Assembly: GCF_002307355.1 (NCBI RefSeq)
Contig: NZ_CP017481.1
Location: forward strand, 1,860,001-1,924,000
DNA from: Pectobacterium polaris
GTDB taxonomy: Bacteria; Pseudomonadota; Gammaproteobacteria; Enterobacterales; Enterobacteriaceae
Direction of reading: 5' to 3'
DNA length: 64,000 bases
In this document: in pieces, positions 40,123-50,105 of the stretch
Position numbering within the stretch: position 1 is the stretch's first letter
Layout of the letters: each line of letters starts with the position of its first letter
Made by a program: the position numbers and the translations under genes
The notes under the pieces: model-generated
The model's input: the letters and a program-made list of their open reading frames with translations, nothing else
The model's database searches: none
What the model was told of the DNA's origin: nothing

Positions 40123-41018
40123 TCATGGCGACTCAAGCTTCACATTTAACAGCGCCTTTTCCATCAACTGTCCCAGAACTGCCTGCACGTTGTGAACGGC
40201 TTGATTCTCAGTCCTTTGCTCCAGCCTAATGCCGATAGTCCCTGGTGAGGGTAAAACATTCCCCATTATGTGGAGATTGTTGGGCATCCCAATACGCGTA
40301 CGCACGGTAATACCCAGCCCGGCCTGCACTGCTGCCCAGATACCGCTCAGGCTATGGCTGATAAACACCACTTTCCACGCAATACCAGCCCGGTCTAAGC
40401 TGGTTGTGGCACGTGAACGCATCAGGCAGGGGCTTTCAAGCATCACTAACGGCAAGGGTTCCCCCGTGCTAGTAGTGTGTTGATGTCCAGCTCTGGATGC
40501 TGTATCCACTCCAACTGGCACTGGTCGAGCAGTCGGCCTTCACGCGTGGTGTTCTCCGGCTGCCACAGTAGTGCCATATCAAGTGCGTTGTTATCAAGTG
40601 CGGTGAGCAGCGCTTGGTTACGATCTACTCGCGCAATAATCCGCAGCCCCGGATGGTGGCGTTTGAACTCGCCCAAAATATCAGGCATCAGCGACTCGCC
40701 AAAATCCTCCTGCATGCCAATGCGGATTTCCCCCTGCAATAGCTCACCTTTCACCGCTCGCTGCGCCTCATCATTCAGTGTCAACAGACGGCGGGCATAA
40801 CCTATCAATATCTCGCCTGTATGGGTCAACACCAAGTGACGGCCCTGCTTTACCACCAGTTTGGCACCGCACTGTTGTTCCAACTTTTTTAGTTGGGCGC
40901 TTATCGCCGAGGTTGAGCGGCAAAGTCGTGTCGCAGCCAGTGCAAAGCTGCCGCACTCCATACCTGTCACAAAACTGCGTAGCGCATCGAGGTCAAGCGT
41001 CAGAGAAAGTTTGTCCAT
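40123..41018 (-). pseudogene. LysR-family regulator, frameshifted
   Basis: Reads as a 298-residue LysR protein if one base is restored. The N-terminal helix-turn-helix is LDALRSFVTGMECGSFALAA, then STSAISAQLKKLEQQCGAKL. The effector domain continues to INTLLARG, where the frame breaks; the other frame resumes with EPLPLVMLESPCLMRSRATT and goes on to VLGQLMEKALL. The break is in the C5 run 40461-40465 (G5 on the coding strand, six needed). It is divergent from the carboxymuconolactone decarboxylase-like operon, its presumed target. Either a true inactivation or a homopolymer sequencing error. Confidence 0.9.
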
Positions 41019-41118
41019 TATCGTCCTGAAATTCGGGATGGTTATTTGAAAATAATTTGATTTTCGGGATGAAACTATCGCGCCAGAATTGATCTACTGT
41101 CAATACGGAGAAAATACC

Positions 41119-41418
41119 ATGGCGAAATCGCTTGATCGTGAAACGCTGGCCAGCGTCGCACCGAAACTGGCCGAACTGAGCATAGACACACTGTTTAATG
41201 ATATTTGGAAGCGTGAAACGCTTTCCCCGCGCGAGCGTAGCCTGATCACACTGGGGGCCCTGACGGCGCAAGGGCGCGTGCAGCAGCTTCCTTGGCATAT
41301 CAACTTCGCACAGCAGAATGGGTTAACCCGCGAAGAGATCGTTGAGGTTTTCACTCATCTGGCATTCTACGCAGGCTGGCCAGCGGCAGTTTCCGCCCTT
41401 GGTTGTTTGGAGGAATAA
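41119..41418 (+). CDS. Carboxymuconolactone decarboxylase-like (AhpD fold) protein
   Basis: 99 residues. The CMD fold motif is SPRERSLITLGALTAQGRVQ, followed by HINFAQQNGLTREEIVEVFT and HLAFYAGWPAAVSAL. The Cys-x-x-Cys pair of AhpD peroxidases is absent, so it is more like gamma-carboxymuconolactone decarboxylase or an uncharacterised CMD protein. ATG 41119 follows GGAG. First gene of a three-gene operon with a tautomerase and DUF4865. Confidence 0.9.
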   Translation: MAKSLDRETLASVAPKLAELSIDTLFNDIWKRETLSPRERSLITLGALTAQGRVQQLPWHINFAQQNGLTREEIVEVFTHLAFYAGWPAAVSALGCLEE

Positions 41419-41422
41419 GGAA

Positions 41423-41812
41423 ATGCCTTTCACCCGTATCACCCTGCGTCAGGGTTATAGTGACGCACAGATAAGTCAGATCTCCGATGTTCTGCAACAA
41501 AGCCTGATAGATGAGTTTGCTGTCCCGCCTGCCGATCGCTTTCAAGTGTTTGAAACGCTGCCAGCTGGCCAGCGCATATTTGACAGACATTATAAAAGTG
41601 GCGGACGTAGCGACAATTTTATGCAGTTCCATATTTTTGCGGGAAAACCTAGAACACGTGAGCAAAAGCGAAACTTCTTCCGCATGCTAAGCGAGCGACT
41701 GCATGGCGTGCTGAATATTCATCCGGATAATGTGATGGTGATAATCCAGTTTAATACTGCCGATGAATGGAGTTTCAGCAACGGCCAGATGTTGTCGGAG
41801 GAAATATTATGA
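41423..41812 (+). CDS. Tautomerase family protein
   Basis: 129 residues, beginning MPFTRITLRQGYSDAQISQI. The N-terminal proline after Met is the catalytic base typical of tautomerases. Later parts (DRHYKSGGRSDNFMQFHIFA) match the larger Tautomerase_2 group. Start ATG 41423 follows AATAAGGAA, 4 nt after the previous stop. Its stop overlaps the next start (ATGA). Substrate unknown. Confidence 0.88.
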   Translation: MPFTRITLRQGYSDAQISQISDVLQQSLIDEFAVPPADRFQVFETLPAGQRIFDRHYKSGGRSDNFMQFHIFAGKPRTREQKRNFFRMLSERLHGVLNIHPDNVMVIIQFNTADEWSFSNGQMLSEEIL

Positions 41813-42312
41813 TTGTGATGCAATATCGCTTTACCTTACCAGCCGACTACGACATGGCTATCGTCAAGACACGCATTGTGCAGAACGGCGCTAAACTTAA
41901 TGGCTTCCCTGGCCTGTTGTTTAAGGCTTATCTCATTTCCCTACGTGATGACGCTTTTTGCAATGAAAACTGCTATGCCCCGCTCTATGTATGGAAAAAT
42001 GCTGAAGCGATGGCGCAGTTTTTACAGAGCCCCGGTTTTAAAAAGCTGACACTGGATTTTGGCTGGCCGCAGATCGATACTTGGCTGACGTTGCGTCTTC
42101 CAGCTATTGACGAAGTGAATAACGCTGCCTGGTTGTCGATGACAGCGCAGAACATTGCCGCGTATAGCGAGCTAGCATCATTGGCACTGGATGGGCAACT
42201 TTGTGCATGGGATGTCAGCCGTTGGCAAGTATTGCAGGTTAATTTTGGTGATGCTCCACAGGCCGAACGGGAGAATTTTCGTATTGAATATGTCGCGAAT
42301 GAAGTACGGTAA
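41809..42312 (+). CDS. DUF4865 family protein
   Basis: 167 residues starting MIVMQYRFTLPADYDMAIVK. It has the YAPLYVWKNAEAMAQFL region and DTWLTLR typical of DUF4865 proteins, a ferredoxin-like fold family often beside tautomerase and LysR genes. Function is unknown; a small monooxygenase-type role has been guessed from fold only. Translation-coupled to the tautomerase by a 4-nt overlap (GGAGG upstream). Confidence 0.8.
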   Translation: MIVMQYRFTLPADYDMAIVKTRIVQNGAKLNGFPGLLFKAYLISLRDDAFCNENCYAPLYVWKNAEAMAQFLQSPGFKKLTLDFGWPQIDTWLTLRLPAIDEVNNAAWLSMTAQNIAAYSELASLALDGQLCAWDVSRWQVLQVNFGDAPQAERENFRIEYVANEVR

Positions 42313-42400
42313 CTCATTGTTAGGTACATCATCTGGATAACGTCGTTGTAGATGCTTGTCACCTTGGTGGTATCTGTAGCACCCACTCCCTACTAAGCAA

Positions 42401-42435
42401 AAAAGCTGCTATCGCATAATGAAATAGCAGCTTTT
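42401..42435. terminator. Bidirectional terminator
   Basis: AAAAGCTGCTAT / ATAGCAGCTTTT with an 11-nt loop, between the convergent DUF4865 and discoidin-domain genes; A/T tracts on both sides. Confidence 0.8.
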
Positions 42436-42495
42436 ATCAACATATTCTCTTAACTGACCAGCATGAGACCTAAGCTCCAGGTCACCCCGACAGTG

Positions 42496-42975
42496 TTACT
42501 TAATGGCCTGAGCCGGAACCTGTGCAGCGCTGTTAAAGCTGATCTCGTTGATGGCGCTCCATTTGTTCACATCGGTGCCAAACGTATCCAGCTTGAAGAA
42601 TTTCGCTTTCACGGCAGGGAAAGTGAATTTTTCACCGTCTTTGGCATTGTTGGAGGTCACCAAATTGTCGGCCAGTTTTTGCCAGGTTTTCCCGTCGGTG
42701 GAGTAGGAAACGGAGAACTTCAGTTTGCGCTCGTCCGCTTTGAAAGGAACCAGAACAAAGTTCTCAACCGACTGTTCTTTATCCAGTTCTAACTGAACCC
42801 AACTCTCACCATTTGCTGCCCAGCGGGTTTTTACGTCGCCATCGGCAATGTTGGCCGGTTTGTGGCCCTTGTCTGAATCATAAGCGGAAGCTGTCACCGC
42901 CGTTACTTGTACCGCGTAAGCGGAAAGAGAGAATAAGCCGCACAGGAGCGTCGTAGCCAGAGTGTATTTTTTCAT
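42496..42975 (-). CDS. Secreted F5/8 type C (discoidin) domain protein
   Basis: 159 residues. Signal peptide about 1-21 (LATTLLCGLFSLSAYA). The rest is one discoidin/CBM32-like domain: ASAYDSDKGHKPANIADGDV, KTRWAANGESWVQLELDKEQ, FSVSYSTDGKTWQKL. Such domains bind sugars; here without a catalytic module. It is probably a periplasmic or secreted carbohydrate-binding protein, perhaps for plant polysaccharide. ATG 42975 follows GAGGAATA; the frame is open upstream to 43083 without need. Confidence 0.88.
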   Translation of the reverse strand: MKKYTLATTLLCGLFSLSAYAVQVTAVTASAYDSDKGHKPANIADGDVKTRWAANGESWVQLELDKEQSVENFVLVPFKADERKLKFSVSYSTDGKTWQKLADNLVTSNNAKDGEKFTFPAVKAKFFKLDTFGTDVNKWSAINEISFNSAAQVPAQAIK

Positions 42976-43176
42976 ATTATTCCTCGTAGATAACGGATAA
43001 ACCATGCATGCCTGCAAACCAGAAACATGAAATGGAATGTCATTGTGATAAAAAAGAAACGAGGTTTTATTTATGACGATCACGTTGCGGGGATTTTTCT
43101 GTCAGGAAAAAAGGCAGAGCGGGATGGGGCGCACATTATGGCACCCGCCATGTCGCGAGGAGTATAGATAAAGGTG

Positions 43177-43620
43177 TTAGCCGAGCGGCAGCGCCATGAG
43201 AATGGCGTCTTCCCGGCCTTGTGCCGTGGGGTAATAATCCCGGCGCACGGAGACTTCGTTAAATCCCAGACTTTCATACAGCGCGATGGCGCGTGCGTTT
43301 GACTCGCGGACTTCTAGCCACAGCGTCAGAATTCCGCGTCGCTCCATTTCGTCGATCAGGTGTTCCAATAGCTGACGACCCAACCCCTGACGCTGATGAT
43401 CGGGGTGCACCGCGATATTGAACAATGTCGCTTCATCCAGCACGACCTGCGTGATGGCGTACGCAGCAAGCTGCCCGCTATGTTCCAGTTTCAGGTTGAA
43501 ATAACGCTCCCCCTGATTGCTGATAAACGTCTTTTCCGACCAGGGAAAAGCGTGGCTGACTTGTTCAATTTTAAAGGCTTGTGCCAGGTCAGCTGGCGTC
43601 AGAGAAGATATCGTGTTCAT
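43177..43620 (-). CDS. rimI: Ribosomal protein S18 alanine N-acetyltransferase
   Basis: 147 residues, GNAT fold with acetyl-CoA loop HPDHQRQGLGRQLLEHLIDE and YESLGFNEVSVRRDYYP. RimI acetylates the N-terminus of S18. ATG 43620 (MNTISSL) lies inside the end of holD (32-nt overlap), an arrangement kept in enterics. Confidence 0.96.
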   Translation of the reverse strand: MNTISSLTPADLAQAFKIEQVSHAFPWSEKTFISNQGERYFNLKLEHSGQLAAYAITQVVLDEATLFNIAVHPDHQRQGLGRQLLEHLIDEMERRGILTLWLEVRESNARAIALYESLGFNEVSVRRDYYPTAQGREDAILMALPLG

Positions 43621-44002
43621 GTTCACAGATCTGTTGCCACAGCGCCCGTTTGGCGTCGGCATTTTGATAAAGTTCGGAAAGCAGAGGGCTGGAAAGCTGA
43701 ACGCCCTGTAGCGCAATGGGTTCCGCGATGCCCAACCGCCAGCTATGGCAGCGTGCATCGGCGGGCAGCATCTCAATCTGCTGTGGCGTCAGGCGATAGG
43801 CTTGCGCAGGTGTCAGCGCCAGACTGTGCAGAACGTCGGTCAGCAGCGGTTCATCATCGGCCAGCGGCTCGGCGGAGACGATCACCAGACGCACCTGTTC
43901 GGGCAGACTGACGGCGATTTCGCCTTGCAGCACTGTCGGGCGACGCAGCGTCCACTGCGTAATCCCCAGTTGCTGTAGCAGCCTGTCACGTCTTGATTCC
44001 AT
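43589..44002 (-). CDS. holD: DNA polymerase III psi subunit
   Basis: 137 residues, starting MESRRDRLLQQLGITQWTLR and matching HolD. Psi links the clamp loader, through chi, to SSB-coated DNA. Overlaps rimI, divergent from rsmC. Confidence 0.95.
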   Translation of the reverse strand: MESRRDRLLQQLGITQWTLRRPTVLQGEIAVSLPEQVRLVIVSAEPLADDEPLLTDVLHSLALTPAQAYRLTPQQIEMLPADARCHSWRLGIAEPIALQGVQLSSPLLSELYQNADAKRALWQQICEHEHDIFSDAS

Positions 44003-44161
44003 GCGTTATCCTGTCTGGCGTGCGAGAAAATAATTCGTGCCTATGCTAACAAACCCCGTCAGGCTGCGCCAACGTCGATGCGGTTATTTCCTCTCCGCTC
44101 TGCAACTTCGGGGACGAAGCGTATATAATCCCCCGCTCAATGATTAAGGAGCCGTAGCCCG

Positions 44162-45211
44162 ATGTCCGCATTAACCCCCGCCAGTGAAGTCATACTGCGC
44201 CATAGTGACGAATTTCTTTCACGCCGAGTTCTGTTTGCCGGTGATTTGCAGGATACCCTGCCCGCGCAATTTGAGGCGGCGTCAGTGCGTGTCCATTGCA
44301 ACCAATATCACCACTGGCAACAGATGGCAAAGCCACTTGGGGATAACGCTCAATATAGTCTGGTCGCGGATGTGGCGCTGGTGGCGGATAGCGACACGCT
44401 GATTTATTACTGGCCGAAGAGCAAACAGGAAGCAGAATTCCAACTGCGTAACTTGCTGTCCCTGATGCCGGTCGGTGCGGAAATCTTCGTTGTTGGGGAA
44501 AACCGCAGCGGTGTGCGCAGTGCTGAACCCGTGCTGTCTGACTTCGTTGAGCTGGCAAAAATCGACAGTGCACGTCGCTGTGGGCTTTACCACGGTCGGA
44601 TTGACAAGCAGGCCAGCTTCACGCTGGACGAGTGGTGGGACGAGTATGCGACGGACGACGTGACCGTCAAAACGCTTCCGGGCGTCTTCAGTCGTGATGA
44701 CCTGGATCCGGGTAGCCGACTGCTGTTGTCTACGTTTGAGCCGCACATGAAAGGCAAAGTGCTGGATATCGCCTGTGGTGCAGGCGTGCTGGCATCGGTA
44801 CTGGCGAAACAGTCGCCGAAAATCCGCCTGACGTTGAGCGATGTCAGCGCAGCCGCCGTTGAATCCAGCAAGGCAACGCTGGCGGCGAATGCGTTAGAAG
44901 GCAGCGTGATTGCGAGTAACGTCTACTCAGACATCGACGGTCGCTTCGATATGATCGTGTCTAATCCACCATTCCATGACGGCTTGCAGACTAGCCTGCA
45001 AGCCGCTGAAATGCTGATTCGCGGCGCGGTGACCCATTTATCGATTGGCGGACAGTTGCGCATCGTCGCTAACGCCTTCCTGCCTTATCCCGCGTTGTTA
45101 GATGCCGCCTTTGGTAGCCATAAAGTGCTGGCGCAGACTGGGCGCTTCAAGGTGTATCAGGCCATCGTGGGCCGTCCGCCGCGCAAAGGCACTAAAGGCC
45201 GTCGTCGGTAA
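44162..45211 (+). CDS. rsmC: 16S rRNA (guanine1207-N2)-methyltransferase
   Basis: 349 residues. N-terminal inactive methyltransferase-like half, then the SAM-binding [16 protein letters not shown] and the base-specific NPPFH. The C-terminal basic tail is [11 protein letters not shown]. It methylates G1207 of 16S rRNA in 30S subunits. Divergent from holD as in E. coli. Confidence 0.97.
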   Translation: MSALTPASEVILRHSDEFLSRRVLFAGDLQDTLPAQFEAASVRVHCNQYHHWQQMAKPLGDNAQYSLVADVALVADSDTLIYYWPKSKQEAEFQLRNLLSLMPVGAEIFVVGENRSGVRSAEPVLSDFVELAKIDSARRCGLYHGRIDKQASFTLDEWWDEYATDDVTVKTLPGVFSRDDLDPGSRLLLSTFEPHMKGKVLDIACGAGVLASVLAKQSPKIRLTLSDVSAAAVESSKATLAANALEGSVIASNVYSDIDGRFDMIVSNPPFHDGLQTSLQAAEMLIRGAVTHLSIGGQLRIVANAFLPYPALLDAAFGSHKVLAQTGRFKVYQAIVGRPPRKGTKGRRR

Positions 45212-45213
45212 TT

Positions 45214-45242
45214 ACTGGTACTTCCTTTTACTGATACTTCCT

Positions 45243-45245
<3 letters not shown>
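45214..45245. repeat. 16-bp tandem duplication at convergent gene ends
   Basis: ACTGGTACTTCCTTTT followed by ACTGATACTTCCTTTA, between rsmC and the aldo/keto reductase; it covers the reductase stop codon. Confidence 0.8.
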
Positions 45246-46235
<990 letters not shown>

Positions 46236-46347
46236 TGTCATCTTCCTCATCTCGTTGGCAGTGAAAGCAGTCTGGTTGTTTATCCAACAAAGATAAATAC
46301 CGCTTTTTATGCAACACTATTCAAAAATAACCAACAATGGTGGCGCG

Positions 46348-47256
46348 ATGGATCACATTCAGGCGATGCGGGTTTTTGTGCGTATTGTCGAACTGGGTAG
46401 CTTCAGCCGTGCGGCGGAGCGACTGACGCTGCCACGCGCGACGGTGAGCAACACCATCAAACAGCTTGAAGCTCGGCTGGGAGTTCGTTTGCTGCAACGC
46501 ACGACCCGTCAGGTGCAGATCACCGATGAAGGGCGCGTTTATTATGAACGCTGTCTGCAATTGCTCGCGGAAATTGAAGAGATCGACACGCTGTTCACGC
46601 AGCAAAAGCAGCAGCCGGTGGGTAAAGTGCGGGTGGATATGCCGCACTCGCTGGCGCGGGAAATCGTCGTTCCGGCGCTGGGCGAGTTCTACGCGCGCTA
46701 TCCGCAGGTGACGCTGATGCTGAGCGCCAACGATGCGGCGATTAATGTACTGCGTGAAGGTGTCGACTGTGTGCTGCGCGCCTGGCAGACGGACGACGAA
46801 ACGCTGGCGACCCGCCATTTGCCGTCAATGCCGCAGATGACTTGTGCGTCGGCCGACTATCTGGCGCGATACGGCGTGCCGCGTTCGCTTGATGAGTTAT
46901 CGGGGCATCAGATGGTTGGCTATTTCTCTTTGCGTACCGAACACCGTTATCCGCTGGAATTCATGTCGGGTGATGAGTGCATTACGCGTATGTTGCCCGG
47001 TGCGTTGCAGGTTAACGGCACCGATGCCTACATCGCCAGCGCGCGTGCCGGGCTGGGGATTATTCAGGCACCGCGTCGCGGCCTACGCCCGTTTCTGGAA
47101 AGTGGGGAACTGGTGGAGATCCTGCCGGAAATGCCGCCGCCTGCGATGCCGCTTTACGTGATGTATGCGCCCGGTCGTTTTCTCGCGCCACGGATTCGGG
47201 TGTTTATAGAATGGCTCGATGAGCTCTTTACGCGCAACGCCGCAGCGAGATGGTGA
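46348..47256 (+). CDS. LysR-family regulator of the aldo/keto reductase locus
   Basis: 302 residues. Helix-turn-helix MRVFVRIVELGSFSRAAERL, then LPRATVSNTIKQLEARLGVR; LysR substrate domain follows. It is of the CrgA/YafC-like group commonly found divergent from the reductase it controls. ATG 46348 (MDHIQAM) fits the family start; ATG 46309 is in frame upstream. Confidence 0.9.
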   Translation: MDHIQAMRVFVRIVELGSFSRAAERLTLPRATVSNTIKQLEARLGVRLLQRTTRQVQITDEGRVYYERCLQLLAEIEEIDTLFTQQKQQPVGKVRVDMPHSLAREIVVPALGEFYARYPQVTLMLSANDAAINVLREGVDCVLRAWQTDDETLATRHLPSMPQMTCASADYLARYGVPRSLDELSGHQMVGYFSLRTEHRYPLEFMSGDECITRMLPGALQVNGTDAYIASARAGLGIIQAPRRGLRPFLESGELVEILPEMPPPAMPLYVMYAPGRFLAPRIRVFIEWLDELFTRNAAARW

Positions 47257-47294
47257 TTTTTGCAGCAAACCCCGCATTCCAGAGGAAATAATCA

Positions 47295-47322
47295 TTGACG
47301 TGAACGCGAAAACCTCTAGAAT
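47295..47322 (+). promoter_or_regulatory. Promoter of the tRNA-Leu cluster
   Basis: TTGACG, 16-bp spacer, TAGAAT, then the GC-rich discriminator TCGCCCCCG typical of stringently controlled stable-RNA promoters. Start expected near 47329. Confidence 0.75.
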
Positions 47323-47356
47323 TCGCCCCCGTAGTGATATTGCGTAAAGCAGTGTT

Positions 47357-47443
47357 GCGAAGGTGGCGGAATTGGTAGACGCGCTAGCTTCAGGTGTTAG
47401 TGTTCTTACGGACGTGAGGGTTCAAGTCCCTCTCTTCGCACCA
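47357..47443 (+). tRNA. tRNA-Leu (CAG), copy 1
   Basis: 87 nt with CCA and a long variable arm; anticodon CAG at 47391-47393. Identical to copy 2. Confidence 0.98.
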
Positions 47444-47522
47444 ACATCACTACAGCTGTTCTGGTTTGTCGAACCGAAGCAGTAAATCAATATCACGTAG
47501 TAAAAAATTGCATGACAGAGTT

Positions 47523-47609
47523 GCGAAGGTGGCGGAATTGGTAGACGCGCTAGCTTCAGGTGTTAGTGTTCTTACGGACGTGAGGGTTCAAGTCCCTCTC
47601 TTCGCACCA
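47523..47609 (+). tRNA. tRNA-Leu (CAG), copy 2
   Basis: 87 nt with CCA; anticodon CAG at 47557-47559. Identical to copy 1. Confidence 0.98.
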
Positions 47610-47652
47610 TGTCGTGATAGATTTATTGTATAAGACAAACAACGTTCTCAGT

Positions 47653-47739
47653 GCGAAGGTGGCGGAATTGGTAGACGCGCTAGCTTCAGGTGTTAGTGTC
47701 CTTACGGACGTGAGGGTTCAAGTCCCTCTCTTCGCACCA
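47653..47739 (+). tRNA. tRNA-Leu (CAG), copy 3
   Basis: 87 nt with CCA; anticodon CAG at 47687-47689. Differs from copies 1-2 by one base in the variable arm (GTCC for GTTC), turning a G-T pair into G-C. Confidence 0.98.
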
Positions 47740-47872
47740 CAGACTCCCTCTGTACTTCCCTATTTATTCTCTCTTATCCCGTTTCTGGCTATGTCGTTTT
47801 CTTGCGATATTTACCATTCTGGGCTTGTGTACTATCCCTCGTTTATTGATCCATTTACTGATCAACGCACAT

Positions 47873-48163
47873 TTACAGCGTCGTTAGATTAAACGTGACA
47901 GACAGCGCCGCCAAACCGCCAGCCAGCGCAATGCAGGATGGCAGCAGTAAATAGTGGCGTAAGCGTTGATGGAACAGCATGACAAGCGTCGCCAGCAGGG
48001 CGATGGCGATAATCACTTTTAGATGCGTCAGGTTCAGGTTGAGCAGTGCCAATAGCGGCATGATGGCACAAGGCAGCAGCACGCCCCACGCACTAGACAG
48101 ATGCTTCCCCATACACCAACTCACACCCCATAGCCCGCAGGCTGTGATCATTGCTGTCAGCAT
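47873..48163 (-). CDS. DUF1435 family membrane protein
   Basis: 96 residues, mostly hydrophobic with three or four membrane segments (WGVLLPCAIMPLLALLNLNL, KVIIAIALLATLVML, LPSCIALAGGLAALSV). It matches DUF1435, the family of E. coli YjjZ beside fhuF and rsmC. Function unknown. ATG 48163 with GGTGGA upstream; the upstream TTG at 48178 is less likely. A strong Fur box lies just upstream, so it is probably iron-repressed. Confidence 0.8.
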   Translation of the reverse strand: MLTAMITACGLWGVSWCMGKHLSSAWGVLLPCAIMPLLALLNLNLTHLKVIIAIALLATLVMLFHQRLRHYLLLPSCIALAGGLAALSVTFNLTTL

Positions 48164-48182
48164 TTTTCCACCCGTCAAAAAT

Positions 48183-48201
48183 GATAATGATAACTAATAT
48201 C
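48183..48201. promoter_or_regulatory. Fur box upstream of the DUF1435 gene
   Basis: GATAATGATAACTAATATC matches 16 of 19 bases of the Fur consensus, 20 bp before the start codon, so likely overlapping the promoter. Confidence 0.85.
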
Positions 48202-48269
48202 ATATAAGAATTTATATCAATTACTAGCTTTTTGACGAGCAGATGGTTGGAATTTTCTACCTAGGCGCG

Positions 48270-49172
48270 TTAATCGGGGTGTTGAGTGCTTAAATGCTGG
48301 CGTATCAGGTGGATCATATTCACGATAGCGGGCGATCGCTCATGTTTGCGCCAGATAGCCGCAATTTGTGTATGGATTTCGGGCATGCCGATATCATGAT
48401 AGGTCACATTATCCGCCTTAATACAGGCGAGAGATTCCGGCACAAGCGTGATGCCGAAGCCTGCGGCGACCATCCCGATGGTGGCCATTAACTGCGGAGC
48501 AAATGGGCTGGGTCTAGGGCCATAGCCTGACAGATAGCAGGTGCGGATAATCATATCGTGCAGCCCCGGACACACCTCGCGCGGGAAAATAATCAGCGGC
48601 TCCTGACGCAGTTCGCTGAGTGAAACCTGCGCTTTATGGCTAAGCGCGTGTCCAGCGGGTAACACCAGCTTCATCGGCTCTTCGGCCAAAATTTCCCCAT
48701 TAATCTCATCACTGAGATCGCAGGGTAGGCGCAGAAATGCGATGTCGATATTGCGTTCTTGCAGCGCCGTAATGAGCGCAGCGGGATTTTCCTCCTTTGG
48801 CAGCGGCTGAACGTGTGGATGCTGCTGACAGTAACGATGCAGCAGCGCAAGCACGGTCGGGTGGAACATAGCCGACGGCGAAAACCCCACGTTCAGGCTA
48901 CCTTTCTCACCTCGCGCAATGCTTCTTGTCCGCGCGATTGCCGAATCGGTAAGCTGCAAAATCTGACGTGCATCCTCATACAGCGCCTGTCCCGCTTCCG
49001 TCATTTCTACGCCGCGCGTCAGGCGCTTGAACAGCGGTGTACCGATCTCCTGCTCGAATTTCTTGATCTGCTGGCTGAGAGGCGGCTGTGACATCCCCAG
49101 ATTTTCTGCTGCACGCGTGAAATGCTTTGCTTGGGCAACGGCGACAAAATAGCGCAGATAACGTAGCTCCAT
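48270..49172 (-). CDS. budR: LysR-family regulator of acetoin genes (BudR/AlsR-like)
   Basis: 300 residues. Helix-turn-helix: MELRYLRYFVAVAQAKHFTR, then GMSQPPLSQQIKKFEQEIGT. Effector domain includes ERNIDIAFLRLPCDLSDEIN. It is divergent from budA, as budR/alsR are in other bacteria, where they activate the acetoin operon in response to acetate and low pH. The name rests on family and position. Confidence 0.85.
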   Translation of the reverse strand: MELRYLRYFVAVAQAKHFTRAAENLGMSQPPLSQQIKKFEQEIGTPLFKRLTRGVEMTEAGQALYEDARQILQLTDSAIARTRSIARGEKGSLNVGFSPSAMFHPTVLALLHRYCQQHPHVQPLPKEENPAALITALQERNIDIAFLRLPCDLSDEINGEILAEEPMKLVLPAGHALSHKAQVSLSELRQEPLIIFPREVCPGLHDMIIRTCYLSGYGPRPSPFAPQLMATIGMVAAGFGITLVPESLACIKADNVTYHDIGMPEIHTQIAAIWRKHERSPAIVNMIHLIRQHLSTQHPD

Positions 49173-49301
49173 TTACGTAACTCCATATGTTTCCGATCTT
49201 GAAATGACCTTTATTGCATATTGGAATTTTGTCCTCTTCCGCGTCAATCTTTATCTAAAGATTAGTAATGTTTAAGTAAGTGGTGCGGTGAGAAGGAAGG
49301 T

Positions 49302-50084
49302 ATGAAAACGAATATCGGTGAGCAATCCTGTGAAGATGCCTTTGTCAGATACGCCTATGACTTTCGGCGACAGCATGCAGACAGCGTTATTTATCAAACC
49401 TCATTAATGAGTGGACTAATAAATGGCGTATACGAAGGTAGCCGAACGATGGCTGAATTACTGGAGCATGGCGACTTTGGATTAGGAACATTTAATAGTT
49501 TGGATGGGGAACTGGTTGCCTTGAATAGCCAGATTTTCCAGCTGTTATCCGACGGCAGCGCACGGGCGGCGAAGCCAGAGCAGAAAACGCCGTTTGCGGT
49601 CATGACGTTCTTTCGTCCGACAGAAACGATCCGTTTTGATCGCTGGACCTCGCGTGCAGACGTACATCGCCAGATCGATGAGATCGTGGGAACGGATAAC
49701 CTGTTCTGTGCCCTGCGGATTGATGGGAATTTTCGCTGCGTTGAAACGCGTACTGTCCCACGACAGTGCCGACCTTATAAACCGATGCAGGAAGCAATTG
49801 AAGGGCAACCAACTTTTCATTTTGAACACCGTAGCGGCAGCGTTATTGGTTTTCGTAGTCCAGCTTACACTCAGGGAATTAATGTCGCGGGTTACCACGA
49901 ACATTTCATTACTGACGATCGCCAGGGCGGCGGCCATATTCTGAATTATGACGTCGAACACGGCACGCTGATGTTTGGCGTGATTGCCAAACTGATCATC
50001 GATCTGCCTCAGGATCGGGAATTTCTCAATGCCGATCTGTCCTCAGAAAACCTCAACAGCGTCATCAAGTCAGTAGAGAGTTAG
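49302..50084 (+). CDS. budA: Alpha-acetolactate decarboxylase
   Basis: 260 residues. Features IYQTSLMSGLINGVYEG, GDFGLGTFNSLDGELVALN, and the zinc-binding HEHF plus the GGHILNYDVEHG stretch. It makes acetoin from acetolactate. ATG 49302 follows GAAGGAAGG. First gene of budAB; no budC (acetoin reductase) follows, so acetoin reduction would rely on a gene elsewhere. Confidence 0.96.
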   Translation: MKTNIGEQSCEDAFVRYAYDFRRQHADSVIYQTSLMSGLINGVYEGSRTMAELLEHGDFGLGTFNSLDGELVALNSQIFQLLSDGSARAAKPEQKTPFAVMTFFRPTETIRFDRWTSRADVHRQIDEIVGTDNLFCALRIDGNFRCVETRTVPRQCRPYKPMQEAIEGQPTFHFEHRSGSVIGFRSPAYTQGINVAGYHEHFITDDRQGGGHILNYDVEHGTLMFGVIAKLIIDLPQDREFLNADLSSENLNSVIKSVES

Positions 50085-50105
50085 TCATTTCATCGGAGTC
50101 ATGTC

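Noticed and set aside
39938-40126. 62-codon open frame overlapping the LysR stop
   Set aside because: No family resemblance, no ribosome site of note, and it covers the Fur-like box and promoter region of the FecI-type gene.
47357-47739. CRISPR-like array (repeats spaced about 80 bp)
   Set aside because: The repeats are complete tRNA-Leu genes with CCA ends.
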